DNA of 64,000 nt from Natronomonas aquatica (GTDB taxonomy: Archaea; Halobacteriota; Halobacteria; Halobacteriales; Haloarculaceae): NCBI RefSeq assembly GCF_024449025.1, contig NZ_JAHLKM010000013.1:1-64000 (forward strand), written 5' to 3'. The position numbers and the translations under genes were made by a program. Positions 1 through 8,178 of the stretch are shown piece after piece (positions within the stretch are counted from its first letter, which is position 1; every line of letters begins with the position of its first letter). The notes beneath the pieces are model-generated. The model did not search any database, was not told the origin of the DNA, and was given only the letters and a program-made list of their open reading frames with translations.

Positions 1-189
1 CTGATGTGTGCAGTATACAACATGAAGAAGGCCGCAAAACAGGAGATACCACTTCCTTCATGCGATTAAACATAGGCAAAAATAGAGACGCTAGCATTGT
101 TTAAGTATCTCTCCTTCGAACTTTTTTAAGAGTTCAACGTATTCCTCTCGGCGGAGACGAGGTAGACACGAGACGAACCATTATAACTG

Positions 190-857
190 ATGCGCGGCTT
201 CCTCCATTGCTACTATCGGGATATCTACGGTATTCGACCAGTTGAACGAGGGCTCCGGAACATGGTTGTCTGGCTCAGCTGTGGCTTCGATTTGCCCGAC
301 TGGGCGAAAAGTCTCGATTGCAACCGAGTTCACCGAAAGCAAACAGGTACTAGAAGAGACAGCGATGCGGATCACACATGATACGCTCGCCGTCAAGCAA
401 TTGATCTGGGAGATCGGTGGCAACATCTACGTCACGCTTGGCTGGCACTACCACCTCTTAGCCAGGGATCGTGCCAGTCCTTCCGTACAACGCACGAAAC
501 ACTACGACCCGAAAGACATCAATACAAGGTCGAAGATCGTATCGAAAAACACAGCAAGGACGTACGGCTGAAGCAAGCACCTCTAGCCGAGACGTACAAC
601 CGTCGGAGTGGAGTCGAACGAACCAACGACGCAGGCAACCACTGTGGCCTTGGGCGTGGTTCGTCCGAGGCCGCGTCCCATATACGGGTGCAAGTCTCCC
701 TATAGTAGAATCCGGAATTCTTTGCATCGCGAAAAGACGTAACCGGTCGCTATCTGCCGATATTGATCGGCCCATCAAAAAATGTGAGCAAACGCTTCTG
801 GGGATTACTATAGCTCTGTGTCTTTATCTCATCGTTGCTATCACCAACTACGGGTGA
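190..857 (+). pseudogene. Decayed IS transposase (copy 1)
   Basis: Fragments of one DDE transposase can be followed through three frames. An N-terminal block contains RDIYGIRPVERGLRN and VVWLSCGFD. A middle block contains ATEFTESKQ, EETAMRITHDTLAV and GWHYHLL. A C-terminal block contains PYNARNT, the sequence TYNRRSGVERTND in a shifted frame, and ALCLYLIVAITNYG just before the stop near 857. The segment that should carry the first catalytic Asp (between the WLSCGFD and ATEFTESKQ blocks) is deleted, so the element cannot be active. The family is an IS4/IS5-like haloarchaeal DDE type; I cannot name the exact element. It points toward the oxygenase gene, and a second remnant of the same family lies at 2900-3974 in opposite orientation. 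Confidence 0.72.
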
Positions 858-962
858 GGAGACAATCTGGGGAGTACCGTCATCACGGTGTGAGAACCCA
901 TATATAACACTCTCAAAGAAGAAAATTAATACACCGGCCAGCAGTATACAGATGAGAAAACG

Positions 963-1907
963 ATGTCACCAGAAATATCGGATATCAGAAAAACAGCCAA
1001 GCAAGCTCAGAAGAATCCAAAAGCAGGTGTCCGCCACGTTGCAGAGCGAGTTATAGCGAGATGTGATCCATTAACCGAACGGATCACCGGAAATCGAGTC
1101 AAAACGACTAGAAATATCCAAGGAGCGTACGAAATAAAACGAGCACAGCGTAAATCAACGGTTAAACAAAAAAACACTCCAGAAGTAAACCAACTTCGAA
1201 AGAATCAGTGTCTTGCGCTCGGAAATCCGTACGATACCTCTCTCATCAAGTCGATAGAAGATAAATTTGATCAAATCGTCGAAAATCCTGATAAATCGCT
1301 CGTCCGATCTGAGTACGATGAAACAGTGTACAGCCGAATGGTAGTGAATTTGTGGAAGCAGATTCCAGAAGTACGTGACCTGCTGACCCCAGAAATACAA
1401 CATCTCATAAGGCAGTATTACGGAGCCAACTTCCAGGTTCGCCATCTGGTTGGGTGGCGTAACTATCATGTCCCTGAGTCAGTTATTGAAGAAGCAGGGG
1501 ATGTATTTTCAGACTTTTGGCACAACGATGGAAAGCCGACATCATGGTTCAAGTTGTTCATAGTGCTACGGGAAACGACCGACGGACATGGACCGCTTCA
1601 CATTCTTCCAAAGCCGGCGACAGAAGCACTCGTTCGATCGGGTTCTGATTTCGAGAATTACGACAAGATCAGAGAGCAGTTGCGCGGAAACCCGGCGGTC
1701 GTTAAACTCACTGGAAAACCAGGCTCAGCAATCCTCGGCAACACTGAGCAGTGCCTACACAGAGCAGGATTCCCGGATGAGGGAAATATTCGGGATATAA
1801 TTCAGTTCCAGTTCACACCTGCAAGTGAACCGTTGCGGGATGACTGGGAATCTGAAATTCATCCGAAACCAGCCGAGGAAGAGTGGCTCTCATCAAACAC
1901 GCTGTAG
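963..1907 (+). CDS. 2-oxoglutarate/Fe(II) oxygenase-like protein (phytanoyl-CoA dioxygenase fold)
   Basis: This is a 314-residue protein. The basic N-terminal ~85 residues are not recognised. The C-terminal half looks like a double-stranded beta-helix oxygenase of the PhyH type. It has an HxD iron motif in FWHNDG (His187, Asp189), a strand rich in LFIVLRE, the LHILP segment, a distal iron-ligand candidate His266 in CLHRAG, and Arg277 placed where the 2-oxoglutarate-binding Arg would sit. Such oxygenases hydroxylate small molecules or sugars and occur in surface-polysaccharide clusters; the substrate here is unknown. The gene is AT-rich compared with the rest of the window. Its stop lies 21 bases before the sulfotransferase gene, so the two are probably co-transcribed. 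The assignment rests on motifs only. Confidence 0.6.
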   Translation: MSPEISDIRKTAKQAQKNPKAGVRHVAERVIARCDPLTERITGNRVKTTRNIQGAYEIKRAQRKSTVKQKNTPEVNQLRKNQCLALGNPYDTSLIKSIEDKFDQIVENPDKSLVRSEYDETVYSRMVVNLWKQIPEVRDLLTPEIQHLIRQYYGANFQVRHLVGWRNYHVPESVIEEAGDVFSDFWHNDGKPTSWFKLFIVLRETTDGHGPLHILPKPATEALVRSGSDFENYDKIREQLRGNPAVVKLTGKPGSAILGNTEQCLHRAGFPDEGNIRDIIQFQFTPASEPLRDDWESEIHPKPAEEEWLSSNTL

Positions 1908-1928
1908 CAATAGTTAGTAATATTAATT

Positions 1929-2876
1929 ATGTTACTACACATTGGTTACGCCAAGGCAGCGAGTACATGGACACAGGGGATCTTTGCCCAGGATGGGTCC
2001 GGATTCTACTATCTGTACGACGATGATCCCGGGTTCGTAAACGAGACTGTCGTGTTTCCAAATCAGTTCCAATTTGATGCGGATGAAGCTCGGACAGCCT
2101 TAATGGATGGAGTGAATCAAAATAAAGCAGAGAGCCAAGAGCTGGTTATAGCCAACGAGCGACTGTCCGGTCACTGGTACACGGGAGGTTACGATCAAAA
2201 AACCATTGCGGATCGGCTGTCGGAAGTCCTTCCTAAAGCGAAAGTTCTTATTGTAATTCGTGAACAGGGATCAATGTTAAACTCAGTGTATCGGCAGTAT
2301 ATTAAAAAAGGCGGGTTCAGATCTCCGGCGGAATTCTTTCTCCCGAACGAGAGTTATTCAGAAGACAAACGATACGTATCCGGTTTCAATAGGGGCCCAA
2401 GTTTCTCATTTGAGATGTTTAAATATCACAACATTATCGAATATTATTATAAGCAGTTCGGTCCAGAAAACGTCTGTACGATCCCGTTAGAAGTATTGAA
2501 ACGGGATGCGCACCGATATGCAGACGAGATATTCGAGTTCGCAGATGTAACTCCAGACCGAAGTTTCGATCTCGATACCAAGCAGGCAAACGTCGGAATT
2601 GAGGCGTTCCAAACCCCGATTCGGCGGTACCTGAACGTATGCAGAAAGAAAGATTACATCAATGATTACAGTCCGTACAGTACATCAAAAACAAGGTGGA
2701 TCGCCGGCAGTATCGTGCGACGTCTTGAGTTGTTGCCGACCAAAATTAAACAAAAATTGGGAACAAGGGTAGACGAAGCGATAAGTGAGATCGCAGCCGA
2801 GAGGTTTGCTGAGAGCAATCAGAAGACAAACAAACTAGTCAGTTACAATTTAGAAGACCTTGGCTACGAGCTGTGA
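1929..2876 (+). CDS. Sulfotransferase family protein
   Basis: This 315-residue protein looks like a PAPS-dependent sulfotransferase. The 5'-phosphosulfate loop is at residues 5-14 (IGYAKAASTWTQ, compare PKSGTTW). The 3'-phosphate-binding strand-helix is in the VLIVIREQ...SVYRQY segment (conserved Arg and Ser). Members move sulfate from PAPS to sugar or protein hydroxyls. Haloarchaeal N-glycans often carry sulfated uronic acids, so a surface-glycan acceptor is likely, but this is inference. The gene follows the oxygenase by 21 bases and is equally AT-rich, which suggests joint acquisition. Downstream lies the inverted transposase remnant. Confidence 0.8.
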   Translation: MLLHIGYAKAASTWTQGIFAQDGSGFYYLYDDDPGFVNETVVFPNQFQFDADEARTALMDGVNQNKAESQELVIANERLSGHWYTGGYDQKTIADRLSEVLPKAKVLIVIREQGSMLNSVYRQYIKKGGFRSPAEFFLPNESYSEDKRYVSGFNRGPSFSFEMFKYHNIIEYYYKQFGPENVCTIPLEVLKRDAHRYADEIFEFADVTPDRSFDLDTKQANVGIEAFQTPIRRYLNVCRKKDYINDYSPYSTSKTRWIAGSIVRRLELLPTKIKQKLGTRVDEAISEIAAERFAESNQKTNKLVSYNLEDLGYEL

Positions 2877-2899
2877 TATTTTATTCTGTAGGGCGGTGA

Positions 2900-3974
2900 T
2901 GCAGAACTGTTCTCATATTGCGATGGTTGGGCTGGCGGCATCGTTCCCTCGGTGATGATTGGAAATTGCAACGACTAATCGAAGGTAAAGAGCGGTGAAG
3001 ACGGGTGATTTGACGCGTACTCTGCCTCGGGACCACGGATCCGAGGCCGAGATCATTGCAGACGCTAATCGGTGTTTCACCCGTGAGCGTTCTGCATACG
3101 TCTCGTCGAGTTGATGCTGCCAGAAACGAACAGTGTCGCTGTGTTCTTTGATCCGCTCTTCGACGCAGTATTTTATCTCTGGAGAATCTCGGTACGACTG
3201 ACTACTCTACCAGCCAGTCGTGCCACTCCAGTATATCGAATTCCGGATCACCGAGGAACCAGCGTTGAGTTTCGATGGTAACGCGTCACGCGTGACGCGT
3301 CTCGCCGTTTCCACATCGATCTGTTTTCCCTGTGTAAACGCCGCTTCAACCGGAATTTTCGAACCCGTTGAGACAATCCTACAGCCATATCGGTAGTAAC
3401 CCTTGTCGTCTTCATCCTGATTGTCTTCGTTTTCCGTGTCGCTCTCTTGATTTTCCTCGCTCTCTTCGTTTTCCGTGTCGTCTGACTCAGCTGTTGAGTC
3501 GTAATTTCACGTGGCGTCATCAGCAGGATCAACTTGGATGTCTATCGAATCGATTCGGAAGATGTTGTCGAGCAGGTCGCGGTCGGTGACCTGCTCTACG
3601 AGGTGGTGGAACGCCTCCTCCTCAACAATCGAAAAGTCGGTGAAAAACCGACGAATCAACTGATGAGACAGTGTATTGTCAGAGCCACATTGTCGCCAAA
3701 TGATCTCATCTTGGAGTTCTTTGGCGACTTACTTGATTCCGTAGATGTCGCGGCCGAAACAGTAGAGGACTCCCTTGAACAGTTCAGGTGCTTCATGCTT
3801 CCGTTTTTGCCTCAACGGATTGGGGACGAAAACGGGGGACTCCTTCAGAAACGAGAAGTCAAGATGTTCAAACAATGCCTGGGGGACTGTATCCACGTGT
3901 TTGAATAGCCCTGCGAACAAAGGATGACTCTGCGAGACGTAGCAGTCATAACCCGTCTGCTACTCCTCGCTCAT
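2900..3974 (-). pseudogene. Decayed IS transposase (copy 2)
   Basis: Read on the minus strand from an ATG at 3974, the sequence begins MSEE followed at once by a TAG. It then continues through QTGYDCYVSQSHP, LFAGLFKHVD, FGRDIYGIK, a block with IVEEEAFHHLVEQ, the catalytic-Asp motif IDSIDI, RYGCRIVSTGSK, EAAFTQGKQ, ARRVTRDAL, a shifted EERIKEHSDTV, TYAERSRVKHR and LYLRLVVAISNH. Several stops and frameshifts and an Asp/Glu-rich insertion (around 3395-3500) show it is dead. The RDIYGI, TRDAL, LRLVVAI and similar blocks match copy 1, so this is a relative of the remnant at 190-857. The two copies are in opposite orientation, transcribed toward each other. Confidence 0.72.
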
Positions 3975-4205
3975 AGGAGTGTTATCTTTCCTGTGCTATC
4001 CTCTACTACCTTAATCTATTGGATGCCTCAAACTTACAGCGGCCGATTCACAATACGACTTTCTCATACTCTAAGCGTTGTGAAAGACTAGTTTGCCTGA
4101 AGTATTACTATCATTTGAGAATGTGAATGAGTGAGTCTCTTGGTCTTCTATTAACAGTGCGTGATTTAGAGCCTCCAATGCCTAGTGATGATTAAGCATT
4201 TCGAC

Positions 4206-5576
4206 TCAATCTTGATCTGAAGATGCGGATGAACCATCTATCCAGAAAACATTGTCTGTATGTGTGACTCTACTTATGACTATATTATTCGCATTTATAT
4301 TCATTTTATCCAAGTTTGATTTGACTTCCTCTATAGTTAGATCCGGGACTTTTTGTTTCCCCTTCCCAGTTCTTTCTTTATTCATTCGTTTGTCTAGGCC
4401 ACTTATACCAAGAATATGTGGAGTTATCGGCTGCTGTTTCACTATAGATTTCATTTTTTGTGAAATTGACAGGGGCGGATATTTGGCTGATCCCCCACTT
4501 TTCGTTAGTCTATGTATAACCTTTGCCATTTTCGGGGCAGCCATTTCATCTACATTCGCGAGCCACATCTTCAATTCCGACTTTTGCTTATCAGTGAGTT
4601 TGTATTCAATTTTGTTTTCGGATGCATTAATGTATTGCAGCACTTCGTTGAGGGTCTTTGCGGAGTAGCTTACGAAATTCGGAAGAGAAAATTCCTTAGC
4701 TTTCATTCCTACGTCCGGCTCGAACGCAATTACTTTTTTATTCAGGAGGGCACTTTCGACTCCGGTGGTGCAGTTGTTGTGGATGACCGCATCTGCACCC
4801 ATTATCCAGTGTCGAACATCACCTGAGAACTCTACGTGTATACCGGACGGGTCATCAAACTCTGACTGATATGTTTCGTGATCTTCACCAGGATGCGGCC
4901 GTACAATAATCTCTTTTTCAACAGCGTTGCTCAGATCACCGGTGACCGACAGAAACTCGTCAAAAATCCTTGATCGATATTCCAATCTGTGCTCACTTAT
5001 ATTAATTTCTCTTTCATCAAATACTTGATTTATATTTTCTTCGCTGTAAGAGTTGGTCACTCCGAAGTTCGTATTTATTAAAATATAGTTGCCAAACTCT
5101 TCTTTTAGTTTTTTTGCTTGTTCCGAATAGAACTCTCGAAGTTCAGGGCGAAGAAGGTCAAATCTCGGATTTCCAGTCACATGGATATTTTCCGGAGAAT
5201 ATGTCGTTTCCTCCAAGGCACTTGCTTGAATTTCTCCCCAGGCAAAGATCGCGTCAACATATTCTAATAACTCTTCTGTGACCCGCATCTCTAACCACTT
5301 ATTTTTAGAACTACCCAAACCGCCCTCAGAATCCAGTACAGTAACACTCGCCCCATACTGTTTTAACTGCTCAAATATCTTTTCCGTTCCCCCACCTTTA
5401 CACATTGATTTTGAGATATAAATGTCTGGCTTCACTTCTTCGAATAGGGTTGCTCTCAGGTGAGATTTATCACCCAAAGCTACTTTATGACCTGCTCTCG
5501 CCAACTTTGCTGCTAGCCAGAGTTTACCGTGGAACTCCCTTGCTTTAATCTCAATAGGTATACCGATAACAGACAT
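4206..5576 (-). CDS. Surface carbohydrate biosynthesis protein (GT-B-like)
   Basis: This 456-residue protein resembles the 'surface carbohydrate biosynthesis protein' group related to CDP-glycerol glycerophosphotransferases and other GT-B folds. An N-terminal Rossmann-like half (VIGIPIEIKAREF, ARAGHKVALGD) is followed by the typical IHVTGNPRFDLLRP segment near residues 135-150. A C-terminal nucleotide-binding half has IIVRPHPGED and the block GADAVIHNNCTTGVESALL. This group often accompanies nonulosonic-acid genes and may transfer such a sugar; I infer that role, it is not shown. The gene is AT-rich and transcribed away from the four-gene set starting at 5747. The last ~110 residues are a less conserved charged tail. 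The ATG at 5576 gives a normal N terminus. Confidence 0.7.
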   Translation of the reverse strand: MSVIGIPIEIKAREFHGKLWLAAKLARAGHKVALGDKSHLRATLFEEVKPDIYISKSMCKGGGTEKIFEQLKQYGASVTVLDSEGGLGSSKNKWLEMRVTEELLEYVDAIFAWGEIQASALEETTYSPENIHVTGNPRFDLLRPELREFYSEQAKKLKEEFGNYILINTNFGVTNSYSEENINQVFDEREINISEHRLEYRSRIFDEFLSVTGDLSNAVEKEIIVRPHPGEDHETYQSEFDDPSGIHVEFSGDVRHWIMGADAVIHNNCTTGVESALLNKKVIAFEPDVGMKAKEFSLPNFVSYSAKTLNEVLQYINASENKIEYKLTDKQKSELKMWLANVDEMAAPKMAKVIHRLTKSGGSAKYPPLSISQKMKSIVKQQPITPHILGISGLDKRMNKERTGKGKQKVPDLTIEEVKSNLDKMNINANNIVISRVTHTDNVFWIDGSSASSDQD

Positions 5577-5746
5577 CTCATTCTACTTTCCGGCTACATG
5601 CGTATTTTTTTATCGCTTCATCTGACGACTATGGTTTCTTATCACCGTAGTTCCCACCATTATAAATGATTAAATTAAATGTATAATACTTTGGTGGACT
5701 GAATGCCTGAAATTACGTTTAATACGCAGCAGGTACAGAGTTAACC

Positions 5747-6397
5747 ATGCATGTCGTTGCGAGTGTTCAGGCGAGACTCGGGTCGACTCGGCTCCCCGGG
5801 AAGGTTCTATTCCATCTCGGTGACCGTCGGTTACTGCAGTGGCCAATTGACCGAGCAAAAGCTTCTGAGACTGTTGATGAAACGGTGGCTGCTATCGGCA
5901 ATCAGTCCGAAAATGACGCAGTCAGGGAGTACTGCAAGCGTGCAGGGATTGATTATATTGTAGGACCAGAAAATAATCTTCTGACACGGCACCTCACTGT
6001 CATAGATCAAACCGACTGCGATTTGCTTGTCCGTATCACTGCCGATTGTCCGTTCGTCCCAAGCGAAGAGATCGACAGAGTTGTCAAAGAACACTTGTCA
6101 AACGATTCTCGATACACCACAAATGTTGTAGATGAGATGCCGATCGGAATCGGTGTAGATGCTATTGATCCTAGTCTTCTTGCCGAATTCAAGTCTCTTG
6201 GGGAAACCCATCCGGTGAAGCGGGCACGTACAAACCCTGAAGGTTGGGATATCGCTTGGAGCAAAAATACATCATGGAGTGCGGTCTCAGATGCTCATAT
6301 TGCTGTTGACACTCCAAGAGATTATTGGTCGCTAGTCGACGCGCTAGATGCTGTTGGAGATGACCCGCGTTCGATCGCCGAATGGATTTCCCAGTAG
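5747..6397 (+). CDS. SpsF/PseF-like sugar cytidylyltransferase
   Basis: This 216-residue nucleotidyltransferase has the N-terminal loop ASVQARLGSTRLPGK (residues 5-19), the CTP-binding signature of CMP-sugar synthetases of the SpsF/PseF group. The metal-binding region LVRITADCPFV is around residues 95-105, and the C terminus has HIAVDTPRDYW. The expected reaction is activation of a nonulosonic acid with CTP to a CMP-sugar, the last soluble step of the pseudaminic/legionaminic pathway. It is slightly short for the family. It is the first gene of a rightward set with the FAH-like gene (36-base gap), the PseG-like gene and a formyltransferase. AT-rich, TATA-like sequence lies in the divergent region 5577-5746. 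Confidence 0.78.
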   Translation: MHVVASVQARLGSTRLPGKVLFHLGDRRLLQWPIDRAKASETVDETVAAIGNQSENDAVREYCKRAGIDYIVGPENNLLTRHLTVIDQTDCDLLVRITADCPFVPSEEIDRVVKEHLSNDSRYTTNVVDEMPIGIGVDAIDPSLLAEFKSLGETHPVKRARTNPEGWDIAWSKNTSWSAVSDAHIAVDTPRDYWSLVDALDAVGDDPRSIAEWISQ

Positions 6398-6433
6398 AAG
6401 GACTTATATTGTTTTCTTTATCAGGTATTAATA

Positions 6434-7087
6434 ATGGAACTTCCGAAAGAAGACATTGGAAAGTTCGTAGCCCTTGGTGGGACCTTTCGGTCGCATCTTG
6501 ACGAGAAAGATCGAACATATCGATGGCCGGATCTCTGGATTGTCCCTTCCGAGGGAGTAATCAATGAACAGGAGACAATTAAGATACCAGAGCGCGTCGA
6601 AAAAGTAAAGCCAGGATCCGAAATAACGGCAGTCATTGGAGAGGAAATCTACGAGGCCGACGAAACAGAAGCCTGGGACGCAATCAAGGGATTTACTATT
6701 TCCAACGATGTGACTGCATCGGGTGACTGGCCCGGTTGGTCTGATCCTGATCACGGTATGATCACAGGAGTCGGATACAAACTGCTCCCAACGTTCTCCC
6801 CGATATTCAGTGAATACGTTGAAAAAAGTGAGGAAGCAGACTACAATAACCTCTCCGTTGAGGTTCGCGTTGACGGCGATATCACTGTCTCAGGATCGAC
6901 TGCTCAAATGGCGTTTTCAATCCCTGAAATGGTATCGTTTGCAAGCAACATCTGCGAACTTCACGAAAATGACGTCATCGCCCTTGGTGATCCTGGCAAT
7001 CCAACGAACTTCCTTGATAACGCCGACTCTGTAACCTGCAAAATAGAAGGGATCGGTGAGTTGACAAACCCAATCGAACGCGTATAA
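6434..7087 (+). CDS. Fumarylacetoacetate-hydrolase-fold protein in a nonulosonate cluster
   Basis: This 217-residue protein matches the FAH-family core by motif order: EITAVIG (residues 63-69), GFTISNDVTA with Asp92, the YKLLPTFSP segment with Lys116, LSVEVRVDG, a terminal ALGDPGNPTN turn, and IEGIGELTNPIE. FAH proteins are metal-dependent C-C hydrolases, isomerases or decarboxylases acting on 2-oxo-type acids. In FAHD1-type enzymes the metal is held by Glu-x-Glu and an Asp 29 residues later. Here the second Glu (63) and the Asp (92) are kept at exactly that spacing, but the first Glu position is Gly61, so metal binding or activity may be altered. The gene lies 36 bases after the cytidylyltransferase gene and 6 bases before the PseG-like gene. 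The role in the sugar pathway is unknown. Confidence 0.72.
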   Translation: MELPKEDIGKFVALGGTFRSHLDEKDRTYRWPDLWIVPSEGVINEQETIKIPERVEKVKPGSEITAVIGEEIYEADETEAWDAIKGFTISNDVTASGDWPGWSDPDHGMITGVGYKLLPTFSPIFSEYVEKSEEADYNNLSVEVRVDGDITVSGSTAQMAFSIPEMVSFASNICELHENDVIALGDPGNPTNFLDNADSVTCKIEGIGELTNPIERV

Positions 7088-7093
7088 TGATAG

Positions 7094-8101
7094 ATGCATG
7101 TTGTAATTCGTGCTGATGGTGGGCCAAAAATCGGTTATGGCCATCTAGTTCGTTCAGAGGCTCTCGCTGAAGAGCTACTCAGCCGAGGATATGAAGTTAC
7201 GGTCGCAACGACAACTCCTCAACCGGCCGAAACAGTATTCGCCGCCGATATAGAGACAATCAAACTCCCGTCTAGAAATGATCCCACACCATTCGTCAAG
7301 GAGCTTGAAACTCTTTTGCCGGACATTGTTTTCACGGATGCATATCCAATAGACACGAAGTATCAGCGTACGATACGAGGTCACGTCTCACTTGCTGTTT
7401 TTCAGGATGACGCCCGCCATGCCATCTGTACGGATCTATTCGTGAACGGCAACCTACATGCGGCAGATCTTAATTACAAGTTCGTGGAGCAAATCCCCAA
7501 AACCTGCCTTGGGACCGACTACGTACTCCTTCGACGCGAGATTCAGGGACGTAGAAATGATGATCCACCATGGCGAAAACGTCCCCAGCGTGCTATCGTC
7601 ACGATGGGAGGAAGCGATATAGCTCGTTTAACTCCAACGATCGTCAAAGCGTTTGATGGCGTTGATCTCCACGTAGATGCGATTATCGGCCCAGGATGCT
7701 CTGTAGAGCACGAGCGAAATGTTCGCCAAGCAGCGAATGATTGTTCCACGGATATACATGTTATCCGTGATCCAAATGATCTGGCTGAACGCATGTTCCA
7801 AGCCGATTTCGCGGTGAGTACGGCCAGTAGCACCACCTATGAACTTCTCGCCCTTGGAACACCCATCGTGAGTATTCCAGTGGCAGAAAACCAACAGCCG
7901 ATTGCTACAGCACTCCGGAGCCGAGACATTGCAACTGTGCTGGAAAGCGAGGACGGCGAAGAAGCGTTCACTAATGCGATTGAGGAGTATATTAATAACA
8001 CTCAGCTACGTCGGGCACGACGTATATCTGGACGTAAGTTGGTGGATGGCAAAGGCGCAAAACGAATAGCAGATGCTATGATCGACGTGGCTAATCGATA
8101 A
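7094..8101 (+). CDS. pseG: PseG-like UDP-diacetamido-trideoxy-sugar hydrolase
   Basis: This 335-residue GT-B-like protein starts with RADGGPKIGYGHLVR, the nucleotide-sugar loop of PseG/SpsG. His17 falls at the position of the catalytic His of PseG. The C-terminal half has VTMGGSD, the FAVSTASSTTYELLALGTP block and PIVSIPVAENQ, the UDP-binding part. PseG releases UDP from UDP-2,4-diacetamido-2,4,6-trideoxy-altrose and leaves the free hexose for the synthase. In this cluster the 4-acyl group may be formyl rather than acetyl. The start ATG at 7094 is 6 bases after the FAH-like stop, so the two are tightly coupled. Gene-family confidence is high; exact substrate is inferred. Confidence 0.8.
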   Translation: MHVVIRADGGPKIGYGHLVRSEALAEELLSRGYEVTVATTTPQPAETVFAADIETIKLPSRNDPTPFVKELETLLPDIVFTDAYPIDTKYQRTIRGHVSLAVFQDDARHAICTDLFVNGNLHAADLNYKFVEQIPKTCLGTDYVLLRREIQGRRNDDPPWRKRPQRAIVTMGGSDIARLTPTIVKAFDGVDLHVDAIIGPGCSVEHERNVRQAANDCSTDIHVIRDPNDLAERMFQADFAVSTASSTTYELLALGTPIVSIPVAENQQPIATALRSRDIATVLESEDGEEAFTNAIEEYINNTQLRRARRISGRKLVDGKGAKRIADAMIDVANR

Positions 8102-8104
8102 TCC

Positions 8105-8173
8105 ATGGATGATGAATTAGACTTTTCAATCGTACGACGTTACAATCTCATCCGTCAGCTTCCGGGGATGTAA
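8105..8173 (+). CDS. 22-codon ORF between the PseG-like and formyltransferase genes
   Basis: An ATG at 8105 begins a 22-residue frame (MDDELDFSIVRRYNLIRQ...) ending at TAA 8171-8173, five bases before the formyltransferase ATG. It starts three bases after the pseG-like stop. It may be a leader for translational coupling, a relic of a lost gene, or chance. Nothing in the sequence identifies it. Confidence 0.2.
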   Translation: MDDELDFSIVRRYNLIRQLPGM

Positions 8174-8178
8174 TCATA

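Noticed and set aside
1-189. Minus-strand stretch reading LRREEYVELLKKFEGEILKQC near 98-175
   Set aside because: It looks like the end of a protein but the frame is closed immediately upstream and no family is recognisable, so it is left out as a feature.
6434-7087. The FAH-fold protein as a PseH-type acetyltransferase
   Set aside because: No GNAT acetyl-CoA loop is present, and the motif order and spacing fit the FAH family instead.
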